In this document: piece after piece, positions 33,456 through 42,715 of the stretch
How the letters are laid out: each line of letters opens with the position of its first letter
How positions within the stretch are numbered: the stretch's first letter is position 1
Assembly (NCBI RefSeq): GCF_000788395.1
Contig: NZ_CP009889.1
Span: 434,001-498,000 of the forward strand
From: Pseudoalteromonas piratica
GTDB lineage: Bacteria; Pseudomonadota; Gammaproteobacteria; Enterobacterales; Alteromonadaceae
Length of the DNA: 64,000 nt
Direction: 5' to 3'
The notes under the pieces: generated by a model
What the model was told of the DNA's origin: nothing
Database searches by the model: none
Seen by the model: only the letters and a program-made list of their open reading frames with translations
Made by a program: the position numbers and the translations under genes

Positions 33456-34862
33456 ATGAAAATAAACAAACCAATTTTACTACTTTTAAGTACCCTTAGT
33501 GTTTTTGCAACTGATACAAAAAGTTACGCGGCGGAAACGAAAACCACAGTTTTAAATGAGTTACCAAGAGCCACTTTGCTCGGAGTGATGCCAAACCAAA
33601 GTGCTGATAGTGAAGGGGTCACGCTCGCACATGTTGCATCAAATAGCACAGCATCACTACTTGGATTAAAGGTGAGTGATGTAATAACCGAAGTAAATGG
33701 AGTAAAAACAAATGACTTTCAAATGCTTCTTTCAGCTGTAAGACCGCTTAAATCAGGCGATGATATTCGCATTTCTTTTTTACGCGATAAAAAATCGCTA
33801 ACGGCGTCGAATAAAATGCAGCCAAGACCATATGAAACAAGCGATTATGCACACGTTGAATACAGCGCCGTAAGTTATGAAGGCAATACACTTCGCAGTA
33901 TTGTGCATGTGCCAAAACAGTTGAATCCATCACAAAAAGCGCCCGCTATTTTCTTTATTCAGGGCTATACCTGTGACTCCATTGACTATGGCATGCTGCC
34001 AAATATCACCACACGACAAATGATCGATCAGTACACTCAAGCAGGTTATGTGGTATACCGTATTGAAAAGCCAGGGATGGGTGACAGTGTTTCAGAAAAG
34101 CCCTGCCGGGATATCGATTTTACAACAGAGTCAAAGGCATTTTTGCAGGGCTTAAATGCTTTAAAAACACACACGCAAGTTGATCCAGACAATGTGTTCT
34201 TATTTGGTCATTCTTTAGGTGTATTACATGCCCCAATTATTGCTAAACAGTCACCGGTTAAAGGCATTATTGGTTATGGTGGTGTGCTTAAAGGCTGGTA
34301 TGATTATATGGTCGATATCTATTTAAAGCAGTCAGTTAAGCATTTTAATTTAAGCGAGCAACGGGCACGAGAAAATACCGAACTTGTCACTCCTTTCTTA
34401 AACCTGTGGCTTAATACCGATACGCCATGGCAACACATAGTAAATGATGAGCGTGTCAAAAAAGCAACTGCAGCAAACCTACTAGAAATTAACGGCGAAT
34501 TATCAGTTAACCGTCATTACAGCTTCTTTAGAGATTTAAATCGCTATGACTTTACCAAGTTATGGCAAGAATTAGATACCCCAGTATTAATGATGCATGG
34601 CAGTTTGGATATTCAAGCGATTGAGCCATCATGGGCATTTGATATTGCGAAATTAACAAGGAAGGAACAAAGTAAAGGGTTACTCATTGATAAGGCAGAG
34701 CATGCATTTATGCGTTTTGATAGTAAAGAAACTTATAGGCAAGCACGTCAGTCTCGTCAATATAACCCAACAGATCCTAAGGAGCTATTTGATCCTCGCA
34801 TTGGTGAACACACGCTAAGTTGGCTTGCACAATTCAAAGATAGTGCGAAACAAACCTTGTAG
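33456..34862 (+). CDS. Exported PDZ-alpha/beta hydrolase fusion
   Basis: 468 residues. ATG 33456 has AAGAG 6 bp upstream; ATG 33450 is an alternative. A signal peptide (MKINKPILLLLSTLSVFA...YAA) is followed by a PDZ domain (about 45-115; LLGVMPNQSADSEG, GLKVSDVITEVNGVKTNDF, PLKSGDDIRISFLR) and an alpha/beta-hydrolase (IFFIQGYTCDSID, EKPGMGDS, nucleophile elbow FGHSLGV with Ser253, MMHGSLDIQA, His in KAEHAFMRF). Fusing PDZ to this hydrolase is uncommon. The PDZ could hold the enzyme on a protein C-terminus, e.g. a peptide or peptidase product. Last gene of the operon, followed by a terminator. Confidence 0.87.
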   Translation: MKINKPILLLLSTLSVFATDTKSYAAETKTTVLNELPRATLLGVMPNQSADSEGVTLAHVASNSTASLLGLKVSDVITEVNGVKTNDFQMLLSAVRPLKSGDDIRISFLRDKKSLTASNKMQPRPYETSDYAHVEYSAVSYEGNTLRSIVHVPKQLNPSQKAPAIFFIQGYTCDSIDYGMLPNITTRQMIDQYTQAGYVVYRIEKPGMGDSVSEKPCRDIDFTTESKAFLQGLNALKTHTQVDPDNVFLFGHSLGVLHAPIIAKQSPVKGIIGYGGVLKGWYDYMVDIYLKQSVKHFNLSEQRARENTELVTPFLNLWLNTDTPWQHIVNDERVKKATAANLLEINGELSVNRHYSFFRDLNRYDFTKLWQELDTPVLMMHGSLDIQAIEPSWAFDIAKLTRKEQSKGLLIDKAEHAFMRFDSKETYRQARQSRQYNPTDPKELFDPRIGEHTLSWLAQFKDSAKQTL

Positions 34863-34872
34863 CGCATTTTGC

Positions 34873-34899
34873 AAAAGGGGAGGTTAATCCCCTTTTTGT
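34873..34899. terminator. Bidirectional terminator overlapping the end of the AGCS gene
   Basis: AAAAGGGGA (34873-34881) pairs with TCCCCTTTT (34888-34896) over a 6-nt loop, with T-runs on both strands. It ends the PDZ-hydrolase operon; its stem and loop also encode the last codons and stop (34884-34886) of the convergent symporter gene. Confidence 0.85.
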
Positions 34900-36305
34900 T
34901 TTGTCCAAACACCATTCTCTGTTTTGCCTTGGAATTGGATATTTGTCTCATCAAAGCTAATTGGTAGCTTTTCTTTTAATTGCGTTTGATAGTCTTTGGT
35001 TAAATTAACAATGGTTGGCGTTAATAAATAAATTGCGTACACATTGACTAAAGTCATTAAGCCCAATGCCACATCAGCCATACTCCACACTAACTTTAAT
35101 GATGCGCTGGCGCCCCAAAACACCATCAATAAATAAGCAAGGGTATAAAGTGTACGGCCGATTTTATTATCGAGTTTGAATAAATGCAGGTTACTCTCAG
35201 CATAGGCATAATTTGCCACCACAGAAGTAAACGCAAACAAAGTTATTGCTGCGGCAATAAATACCTCGCCTATATCACCCATATGACTGGTCATCGCATT
35301 TTGCGTCAGGCTGATACCTTCCATATCGCCACTTATGTGCACATCAGAGAGTAAAATAATCAGTGCAGTACACGTGCAGAGCACTATGGTATCAATAAAA
35401 ACGCCAAGCATTTGCACATACCCTTGTGCTACAGGGTGATTAGGGTTAGGTGCGGCGCCAGCTGCTGCATGAGGTACACTGCCAGCGCCCGCTTCATTTG
35501 AGTATAACCCCCGCTGAATACCGTTTTTGATTGCTGCGCCAAAGGCCCCAGCCCCAGCTTCATTTAAACCAAATGCACTGGTTAAAATATCCCAAAGCAT
35601 AGCGGGCAGTAAGGAGATATTCATTGCAGTGACAATCAATGCCGTGAGGATAAACGCAATACCTATAAATGGCACAATTCTCTCAGCAAACTTAGCAATG
35701 CTCCGCAGCCCACCAACAACAATGATGCCAGCAAGCACTGCGATGACTAGCCCAGAATAATGATTGGGTATTTCAAATGTATTATTAAGTGCCTCAGCAA
35801 TGGTATTGGCCTGCATTGCACTGAATGAAATGCCGTAACCTAAAAACAAACACAACGCGAATAACACCGCAAGCCAAGGTTTGTTTAAACCCAGTTTTAT
35901 GTAATAAGCTGGCCCGCCACGGAATTCGCCGTTTTCATCGCGGACTTTATAAAGCTGGCCTAATACACTTTCTGCAAAGCCTGTGGCCATGCCAAGCAAT
36001 GCAATAACCCACATCCAAAAAACGGCGCCACTACCACCAAGTGAAATTGCGACAGCAACCCCGGCTAAATTACCGGTGCCAACTCTGGCAGAAAGCCCCG
36101 TACACAATGCTTGAAACGAACTAATGCCAGACTTGTTGCTCTGCATGCTGGTTTTCATCACCATCAGCATATGTTTGAAATGCCTAAGTTGAATAGCACG
36201 CAATTTATAAGAAAACCAAAAGCCAGCAGCCAGCAAAATAACAATAAGCAGTTGCCCTTGGCCCCAAAGAAGATCGTTGATTGGGTTGATAATGTTGCTA
36301 AGCAT
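34884..36305 (-). CDS. Sodium:alanine symporter family (AGCS) transporter
   Basis: 473 residues, about 11 membrane segments, inner membrane. Family marks: INDLLWGQGQLLIVILL at the start, GISSFQALCTGLSARVGTGNLAGVA, FRGGPAYYIKLGL, the PHAAAGA segment (SNEAGAGSVPHAAAGA) and a long middle pore region. It moves alanine or glycine with sodium. ATG 36305 matches the family start; a GTG 11 codons earlier (36338) lacks support. No operon partners. Two copies of AATATTGTTAA lie upstream. Confidence 0.92.
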   Translation of the reverse strand: MLSNIINPINDLLWGQGQLLIVILLAAGFWFSYKLRAIQLRHFKHMLMVMKTSMQSNKSGISSFQALCTGLSARVGTGNLAGVAVAISLGGSGAVFWMWVIALLGMATGFAESVLGQLYKVRDENGEFRGGPAYYIKLGLNKPWLAVLFALCLFLGYGISFSAMQANTIAEALNNTFEIPNHYSGLVIAVLAGIIVVGGLRSIAKFAERIVPFIGIAFILTALIVTAMNISLLPAMLWDILTSAFGLNEAGAGAFGAAIKNGIQRGLYSNEAGAGSVPHAAAGAAPNPNHPVAQGYVQMLGVFIDTIVLCTCTALIILLSDVHISGDMEGISLTQNAMTSHMGDIGEVFIAAAITLFAFTSVVANYAYAESNLHLFKLDNKIGRTLYTLAYLLMVFWGASASLKLVWSMADVALGLMTLVNVYAIYLLTPTIVNLTKDYQTQLKEKLPISFDETNIQFQGKTENGVWTKQKGD

Positions 36306-36370
36306 AAAACCGTGTTTTTGAGTAATGATAGGTTCCACACTAGAGCAGTGATTACATTAAAGCAATAAGC

Positions 36371-36406
36371 AATATTGTTAACCTATAATTCTTGAAATAT
36401 TGTTAA
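36371..36406. repeat. Two direct copies of AATATTGTTAA upstream of the AGCS gene
   Basis: AATATTGTTAA occurs at 36371-36381 and 36396-36406, 25 bp start to start, in the promoter region of the symporter. This spacing, about two and a half helical turns, could suit a dimeric regulator, but AT-rich chance repeats are possible. Confidence 0.4.
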
Positions 36407-36449
36407 GTCATATGCTTATAAAGCTTTTTAATAAAAACGCTTACCAAGG

Positions 36450-38081
36450 TTAAGAGAGTTTAAATCGAGACACTAACTTTGATAAATCGTTTGCGTCGTT
36501 GTAAGTCAGGCTAGAGAGGGTCTCGTTTTCTTTTGATACACCCAAACTTGTGCCTGTACTTTCGGATAAGGTTGTTAAGTTTTCACTGATATCATTTGCA
36601 ACTTGCGATTGCTCTTCGGTAGCCGTAGCGGTTTGAAGTGCAACGTCAGAAACACGCTGGCAGGCTGTCGCAATTTCATCGAGTGCGTTTAGCGTACCCG
36701 AGGCGAGCTCAACGGTTGTTTTACTGGCGTCGCTACCGACATTGATTGAAGAAACCGCTTGTTTAACGCCACTATGCAGTGATTCGATGATTTGTTGAAT
36801 ATTTTGGGTAGACTCTTGGGTTCTGCTCGCTAATGTACGCACTTCATCGGCGACCACTGCAAACCCTCGTCCTTGCTCGCCGGCACGTGCAGCTTCAATG
36901 GCGGCATTGAGTGCTAAGAGGTTGGTTTGCTCAGCAATACCTCGGATAGTATCCACAACCGAAGCGATTTCATCTGATTTTTCAGATAAGTTGGCAATAA
37001 CATTGGCTGCATCATCGATGGTAACAGATAAATTTTCAATTTCTTTCACGCTATTGTTGGTAATTTCAATACCTTCTCTCGTGAGGTTATTAACTTGATC
37101 TAACTCTGTGGTCGTTAATTGCGCGTTGTTGGCAACATCTTTAATACCATATGATAGTTCATTCACTGCTGTAACAATAACTTCAACACTTTCGGATTGT
37201 TGTTGATTGCGAATGGTCACTTGCCCCACACCTTGGTTAAGGGAGTCTACCCCTGTAATCACTTTGCTTGATTGATCTAAAATAGTCCCGATCAGTCCAC
37301 CAAGGTCCGATACTAGTTGGTCAAAATCATTAGCAACTTGGCCAACTTCATCTTGCCTTTTAGAATTAATTCTTCGAGTGAGATCGCCATCACCACTGTT
37401 AAGCTTTTTAATTTGGTTAGAAAGTTCTATTAAGGCATTGGATAGCGCTTTTGGGCCAAGAAACCCAATTACTAAGGTGATAATTATTATTAACGCACTG
37501 ATGAGCGTAAGTGTGGTTTGTTGACTTTCAACATGCTCGATGGTTTGTTGACTGACAAACGAGCTTTTTTTATCAGCTGCTTCGCCTGCTTTGTCGTAGT
37601 ACTCTCTTAAATCCTCAAATAAGTTAAGTGCACGCGATTCACTCACACTCTTTGCTTCGGCGTAATTATTATTTTGAATGAGCGTGAAGATGTCATTAGA
37701 AGCTGATAGCCAGTTGTTGTAACTTGACTGGAAACCACTAATTGATGAAATGATGTCGGGGTAATCGCGCATCAACTTCTGATAATTGTTCATTCTGTCT
37801 AATGCTTGCTGGGCATTTTCGTCAAATGTAGCTTTATATTTGGCAAGATTAGATTGATTGCTTTTGTCGAGTGATAAAAGGTTGGCAACGCGGGCTTGGT
37901 ATAAATCTCGGTCGGCATTTATCACATTTGAGATTGCTGGGTTGAAAGTGTTTCCGAGCTTAATCAGCGCGTTTTTGGTTTTTGAAATCAGTAATGAATT
38001 TAAAATAATAAAAACGACGAAGATAAGCGCAACGCTACAAAATAAACTGGTGTATCTCACGCGAATTGACTGGAAGTTCAT
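36450..38081 (-). CDS. Methyl-accepting chemotaxis protein
   Basis: 543 residues. ATG 38081 has AAGG 8 bp upstream; a GTG three codons earlier is too close to that site. The order is: first membrane segment (about 10-30), a helical four-helix-bundle periplasmic sensor (about 35-185), second segment ([17 protein letters not shown]), HAMP, then the long signalling coiled coil with the hairpin tip [35 protein letters not shown] next to it. No CheR/CheB-binding pentapeptide is visible at the C-terminus. Ligand unknown. Single gene. Confidence 0.95.
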   Translation of the reverse strand: MNFQSIRVRYTSLFCSVALIFVVFIILNSLLISKTKNALIKLGNTFNPAISNVINADRDLYQARVANLLSLDKSNQSNLAKYKATFDENAQQALDRMNNYQKLMRDYPDIISSISGFQSSYNNWLSASNDIFTLIQNNNYAEAKSVSESRALNLFEDLREYYDKAGEAADKKSSFVSQQTIEHVESQQTTLTLISALIIIITLVIGFLGPKALSNALIELSNQIKKLNSGDGDLTRRINSKRQDEVGQVANDFDQLVSDLGGLIGTILDQSSKVITGVDSLNQGVGQVTIRNQQQSESVEVIVTAVNELSYGIKDVANNAQLTTTELDQVNNLTREGIEITNNSVKEIENLSVTIDDAANVIANLSEKSDEIASVVDTIRGIAEQTNLLALNAAIEAARAGEQGRGFAVVADEVRTLASRTQESTQNIQQIIESLHSGVKQAVSSINVGSDASKTTVELASGTLNALDEIATACQRVSDVALQTATATEEQSQVANDISENLTTLSESTGTSLGVSKENETLSSLTYNDANDLSKLVSRFKLS

Positions 38082-38209
38082 ATCCGGCACCTTACGATTT
38101 TCTTTAACTATAGATGATAAATGCTTTCGTAAAGCTGAAATATGAACTAATTTTTCAGACTGTTAGTTAATCGAAAAAATACAGCAGTTGGATTGGGTTT
38201 TACAAAATG

Positions 38210-40462
38210 TTAAAACCCAACCGTTAAACCCAATACCAAACGCCTTTCGGCTTGCGGTAAATGCGAGTTGTACCAACCTTGACTGCCATTCCAGGCCTTA
38301 GTATTGACTGGATCAAAACCAATATCGTTTAATAACGCAGTATTCACCAACGGGTCGTTAGCATCTGCATCCCGCACACCAGGGTGATAATAGGCTTTAT
38401 CAAATAAGTTGGTAACCCTCACACTAAACTCAACATTAGTTAAACTCGGTAATGAAAATTGCATTGCAAGATCAGTCACACCGTAACCCGAAATATTGTC
38501 GATTGGGTTGGATTCAATCGTTTCACGCTTATCAATTAACCGGGTTTTTAAATTAATATTCAGATGTTCATTTGCTTGCCAGTTTAAAATAAACCAGAGT
38601 TTACTTTTAGCAATATCACCAATTTGGGCTGTACCTGTGCGTACTTGGTGAGTGAGGTCGATAACGTCTTCATCTAATTCTAAATAATGTGTGGCGTACA
38701 TATTTATTTGCCACTTACCCCAATCAGAGTAGTCGAAAGACTTAACAAAATGATAATCGATACCTGTTACATTTCGTGCACCAATGTTTTCGCCACCAAC
38801 AGGTGTTGTTACTATGCTGTCGGTATTTTTTATATGATAAAGCGAAACAAGATGACGATAGTCAGTGCCTTGATATGCAATGCTTGATTCAATGGTGCGA
38901 GAGCGTTCAGGGCTTAAGTCTGGATCTGCACCTGAGCCACTCCATGCACCATAAAGGTTTCGAGGTGTGGGTTCATGATATGCCTCGCCATACATAAACT
39001 TAACATTCCATTGTTGGTGATTGTAAATGTAGGCACCACGAAACGTTGTTTCTCCGCCATAAATATTATTGTCATCATAGCGAAGACCACCACTTAACAT
39101 ATGGGCTTGTTTAAATTTGTATTCACCTTGCAAATAAAATCCAAAGTCACGCCATATCTCTCGGTTAGAATCATCACTGTAAGCACCAGAGGCTTCAGTT
39201 GGTAATGCTGGTAATTGAGCTAATGGAGAGATAGGCCCTGCGGCAGAAAGTACATAGGAGCGCTGAAGATCTTGGTAGTCATATTTAAAACCGGTTAGCA
39301 GTCTGATTGCCTCGTCAAACTGATAATCAAAGTCTTGATTAAATGAAAATGCATGGTTCTTTGTCAGCCAGTATTGAAAGTACGTCATTCGCGCTGACTC
39401 GTTTGGCGCAAGCAGCGTCCCACCTACTAATTGCGGGACTTCGCTTGTATTCGTTACATTCCATGCTTCAACATCATAACCATCGCCTTTTACCCCGTCG
39501 CTTTGGCCATGGAACCGAGTGCGGGATTCAAGTTTATCTGACAAGTGTGTGGTGTACTTGAGCGTAGCGCCGTATTGGTAGATCGGCCACTTTCCAGAAG
39601 CTGGTAAGCGATCAGAAGGGTAGGTTGCGCCATACCCATTTTGTTCTAACAAATAAAATGTCGAGAATTCTAAATTGTTGAAGGCAATTAAGGCCTCTAA
39701 ACCTAATCGTTTCGTTTTAGAGCTAAATTGACTGGTAATGAACGGCGAGTCTTCTATAAATCCGCCCCAAAGGTCATCATTGTAGTGAATATCTTGCAAC
39801 CAATAATTTGTGTTGTTATCAATTCGGTCGGCAACATCAAAATCCTCATAGTGCAAGCTAAAACGCGTTGAAAATGACTCATTTTGATAGCCATAGCTCA
39901 TATCGAGATTAATATCACCATCGACACTGCCCCGTGAATTCGCAATAAAAGAAGCCCCTGATTGTTCAGGTTTTTGTGTGATAACGTTAACAACACCCAT
40001 AAAAGCGTTCGCACCATAAATAACCGAGGCTGGCCCATAAACAACTTCGACACGTTCAACACTGGTTAGTGGAAAGGATGCAATTTGGGTAACTTGATTA
40101 AAGTACAAACTATTTATTGTTACGCCATCAACCATCATCAAAAATGGGGTGCCAATGGTATAGCGATAACCACGCATATAATTTGAGAAGAACGAATCGC
40201 CATGGGTGTAAATCATTTCCATGCCGGGCAAATCTAAAAAGATCTCGTCTAGGCTTTCGTAGCCACGTTGCTTAATATCATCTTTAGAGACAACGATGAC
40301 AGTTGCAGGTGCGTCTTTGATGCGTTCACCACGGTTAGATGCTGTGGTAATTTCGACTTGGAATAAGTCATTTAAGCTAAGGTCAAACACATCCTCATAC
40401 TCAGACGCCCAAAGAAATGGTGTAAAAACTAAGTAAAATAAAGGCGATAAGGTTCGTTTCAT
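38210..40462 (-). CDS. TonB-dependent outer-membrane receptor
   Basis: 750 residues with a signal peptide (MKRTLSPLFYLVFTPFLWA). The N-terminus FDLSLNDLFQVEITTASNRGERIKDAPATVIVV (seen as residues about 26-58) and plug motifs DIKQRGYESLDEIFLDLPG, MMVDGVTINS, VERVEVVYGPASVIYGANAFMGVVNVIT (split over about 135-165) are those of the colicin I / vitamin B12-type receptors, and the barrel ends in RRLVLGLTVGF. The substrate is unknown; no Fur box or transport genes were found nearby. Confidence 0.92.
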   Translation of the reverse strand: MKRTLSPLFYLVFTPFLWASEYEDVFDLSLNDLFQVEITTASNRGERIKDAPATVIVVSKDDIKQRGYESLDEIFLDLPGMEMIYTHGDSFFSNYMRGYRYTIGTPFLMMVDGVTINSLYFNQVTQIASFPLTSVERVEVVYGPASVIYGANAFMGVVNVITQKPEQSGASFIANSRGSVDGDINLDMSYGYQNESFSTRFSLHYEDFDVADRIDNNTNYWLQDIHYNDDLWGGFIEDSPFITSQFSSKTKRLGLEALIAFNNLEFSTFYLLEQNGYGATYPSDRLPASGKWPIYQYGATLKYTTHLSDKLESRTRFHGQSDGVKGDGYDVEAWNVTNTSEVPQLVGGTLLAPNESARMTYFQYWLTKNHAFSFNQDFDYQFDEAIRLLTGFKYDYQDLQRSYVLSAAGPISPLAQLPALPTEASGAYSDDSNREIWRDFGFYLQGEYKFKQAHMLSGGLRYDDNNIYGGETTFRGAYIYNHQQWNVKFMYGEAYHEPTPRNLYGAWSGSGADPDLSPERSRTIESSIAYQGTDYRHLVSLYHIKNTDSIVTTPVGGENIGARNVTGIDYHFVKSFDYSDWGKWQINMYATHYLELDEDVIDLTHQVRTGTAQIGDIAKSKLWFILNWQANEHLNINLKTRLIDKRETIESNPIDNISGYGVTDLAMQFSLPSLTNVEFSVRVTNLFDKAYYHPGVRDADANDPLVNTALLNDIGFDPVNTKAWNGSQGWYNSHLPQAERRLVLGLTVGF

Positions 40463-40677
40463 AAAGCGTCAATAAGTTAGATTTCAAAACGTTATTGTTA
40501 TTAAACAAGTGTAGTTCTTTTTTAAATTGATGATCAAATCAAATTACTTGCTAAATAATAGATGAATAACCTGATGAACTAATTGCTCGTTTCAAACGTA
40601 ATTAATTTAGGGTTTTTAATACGCCACCATTGATTTTTTGTTATACAATAAAATTAACTAAGTAGTGGGAATTGTCT

Positions 40678-41703
40678 TTGACACATCATCAACTTTTATT
40701 GTCCGCTCACCGTCGCTTTAACCAGGTACTCAGTGGATTAGCGCTTAGCGTAGATATCCATCCTTTTTTATCTACCGTTATCTCATCGGTGGAAGAGTTT
40801 TTGCCGGGCTCTAAAGTCTCCATTTTGACGCTAAATCGCGAAACAAACACCTTGCATTGTGGCGTTAAAAACAATTTACCTGACTTTTATAATGATGCGA
40901 TAGAAGGCGTTGAGATCGGCGAAAACGTTGGCAGTTGTGGTGCAGCCGCATATTTGAAAAAAGCGGTCATTGTTGAAAACATTAATACCCATCAGAATTG
41001 GCAACCTTATTTGGCCCTTACGCAAAAAGCGGACCTGCATGCCTGTTGGTCTGTGCCTTTTTGTGACGCACACAATAATGTGATGGGGACTTTTGCTATT
41101 TATCATCATGAGCCTAAAGCTCCTTCAGAAACAGAGCGCGAAATTGTTAATGTAGCTGCACTGATTACTTCTGTTGCAATGGAAAAACGTGAGCTTGAAG
41201 CCAAGCTGAGATACAGTGCAACTCATGACGAGCTAACGGGTCTTTTTAACCGCACATACCTTAATAATATGGGCGATTCGTTTATATCCTTATGCCTGCG
41301 CAAAAACCTAAACTGTTCAATTTTGTTTATTGATTTAAACAACTTTAAACATGTAAACGATAAATTTGGTCATGACAACGGTGACACCTTATTAAGCCAA
41401 ATTGCAGGGGTCATTAAACAACAAACTCGTTCAAGTGACATTGCAGCGCGGTTTGGCGGAGATGAATTTATCATTGTGATGGAAAATACCAATGGCAGAG
41501 ATGGTGAAACTGTTGCTAAACGTATTCAAAATGCAATTCTTGATTCGGTCTCTAGCGATATTCTTGCTCTTGGGTTTGGAGTCAGTATTGGCGTAGCGAT
41601 GATTAATAATGAGCAGCAGTCACTAAACAAACTGATAAACATTGCTGATCAGGCAATGTATCATGCGAAGCGAAATCACTTAGGCGTTTATTGTAAGCAT
41701 TAA
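40678..41703 (+). CDS. GAF-GGDEF diguanylate cyclase
   Basis: 341 residues, no ATG at the start. TTG 40678 is chosen since GGGA (40667-40670) lies 7 bp upstream; TTG 40672 is the alternative. A GAF sensor domain fills about residues 20-170 (VGSCGAAAYLKKAVIVENI, WSVPFCDAHNNVMGTFAIY), followed by a GGDEF domain with THDELTGLFNR, FIDLNNFKHVND and FGGDEFIIV. An RxxD inhibitory site (RSSD) sits five residues before GGDEF. All marks of an active, feedback-inhibited c-di-GMP synthase are present. It lies 173 bp before the phosphodiesterase/cyclase/polysaccharide operon in the same direction. Confidence 0.93.
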   Translation: MTHHQLLLSAHRRFNQVLSGLALSVDIHPFLSTVISSVEEFLPGSKVSILTLNRETNTLHCGVKNNLPDFYNDAIEGVEIGENVGSCGAAAYLKKAVIVENINTHQNWQPYLALTQKADLHACWSVPFCDAHNNVMGTFAIYHHEPKAPSETEREIVNVAALITSVAMEKRELEAKLRYSATHDELTGLFNRTYLNNMGDSFISLCLRKNLNCSILFIDLNNFKHVNDKFGHDNGDTLLSQIAGVIKQQTRSSDIAARFGGDEFIIVMENTNGRDGETVAKRIQNAILDSVSSDILALGFGVSIGVAMINNEQQSLNKLINIADQAMYHAKRNHLGVYCKH

Positions 41704-41762
41704 TTTGCCTAGAGCTTTTGACATAATCCTAACTTCTCTTACCTTCATTCTTTAGAACAATT

Positions 41763-41780
41763 AAAGAGCTTTGCTCTTTT
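41763..41780 (+). terminator. Short terminator-like hairpin after the GGDEF gene
   Basis: AAAGAGC (41763-41769) pairs exactly with GCTCTTT (41773-41779) over a TTT loop and runs into T at 41780. It suggests the diguanylate cyclase is a separate or partly separate transcript from the next genes. Confidence 0.5.
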
Positions 41781-41876
41781 CAAACAAAGTGTTTGCACGG
41801 CTTTTCATTCGATAAATGGACAATTGTGAGCTTTCTCACTATACCTAATTAAGCGTAAAGTAACTCTTAAGCATTG

Positions 41877-42713
41877 ATGAAACTATCTTTTTATGGCACT
41901 CGTGGTTCGATTCCAACACCAGGACCTCAAACAGTTAAATATGGTGGAAATACGGCTTGTACTGTGATTAGTCACGATGATGATTTTGTGATTCTTGATT
42001 CTGGTACCGGCATTCGCGTTTTTGGTGAAGAATTACTCAAAGATAAGCGTCCAATCAACATACTGCTAACTCACCACCACTGGGATCACATACAAGGCTT
42101 TCCATTTTTTCTGCCTATTTATCAAGCAGATCGTGAGATAAATATCTACATCGCTAAAACCGAACCTTGTGACAATAATGCAATTTTAGCGCAAATGGAT
42201 AAAAGCTATTTCCCAGTCAATTATCGTCAGTTACCGTCAAATATCACACTAAAACCTATTTCTGGGAAATCGTTTAATGTGTCAGGGTTCGCAATAGAGT
42301 GTATCCCAATAAATCATCCAAATAATGGCTTGGCTTATTTAATATCTCGTGATCAAAAACGCATTGCTTATGTCACAGATAATGAGCTGTTTCCTGAAGC
42401 GCATCAAACCACAGACTATGACCAATGGTTAAACTTGCTTTTGGATGTTGATGTATTAATTCATGATGGCCAATACCTCGACACAGAACTCAGTGAAAAG
42501 CATGACTGGGGCCATTCAAGTGTTGAGCAAGCACTATTACTTGCTGAGCAGTGTGGTGCCAAAAAAACCTTTATTTATAGTCATGCACCAGAGCGCACCG
42601 ACGATGAAATTGATAGCTGTTATGCACGTCTTTCAGAATTAATGCCAAATATGAATTTTGATTTTGCTAAAGAAGGATTGCAGTTTGATCTTTCTCTTTT
42701 GAAGGAATTATAA
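41877..42713 (+). CDS. MBL-fold metal-dependent hydrolase, possible cyclic phosphodiesterase
   Basis: 278 residues, cytosolic. Start ATG 41877; a TTG directly before it is ignored. The family signature FYGTRGSIPTPGPQTVKYGG is followed by the metal motif THHHWDH (His66, His68, Asp70, His71), INHPNNGLAY, VTDNE and the C-terminal IYSHAPERTDDEID. This is the RNase Z/PhnP-like 'lactamase_B_2' branch, which contains cyclic phosphodiesterases, but no substrate can be read from the sequence. Two bases separate it from the HD-GYP gene, and an adenylate cyclase gene follows, so a nucleotide phosphodiesterase role is attractive. Confidence 0.85.
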   Translation: MKLSFYGTRGSIPTPGPQTVKYGGNTACTVISHDDDFVILDSGTGIRVFGEELLKDKRPINILLTHHHWDHIQGFPFFLPIYQADREINIYIAKTEPCDNNAILAQMDKSYFPVNYRQLPSNITLKPISGKSFNVSGFAIECIPINHPNNGLAYLISRDQKRIAYVTDNELFPEAHQTTDYDQWLNLLLDVDVLIHDGQYLDTELSEKHDWGHSSVEQALLLAEQCGAKKTFIYSHAPERTDDEIDSCYARLSELMPNMNFDFAKEGLQFDLSLLKEL

Positions 42714-42715
42714 GT

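Noticed and set aside
36450..40462. Chemoreceptor and TonB receptor as members of the polysaccharide locus
   Set aside because: Both lie on the opposite strand, separate from the GGDEF gene by a divergent promoter region; no shared feature.
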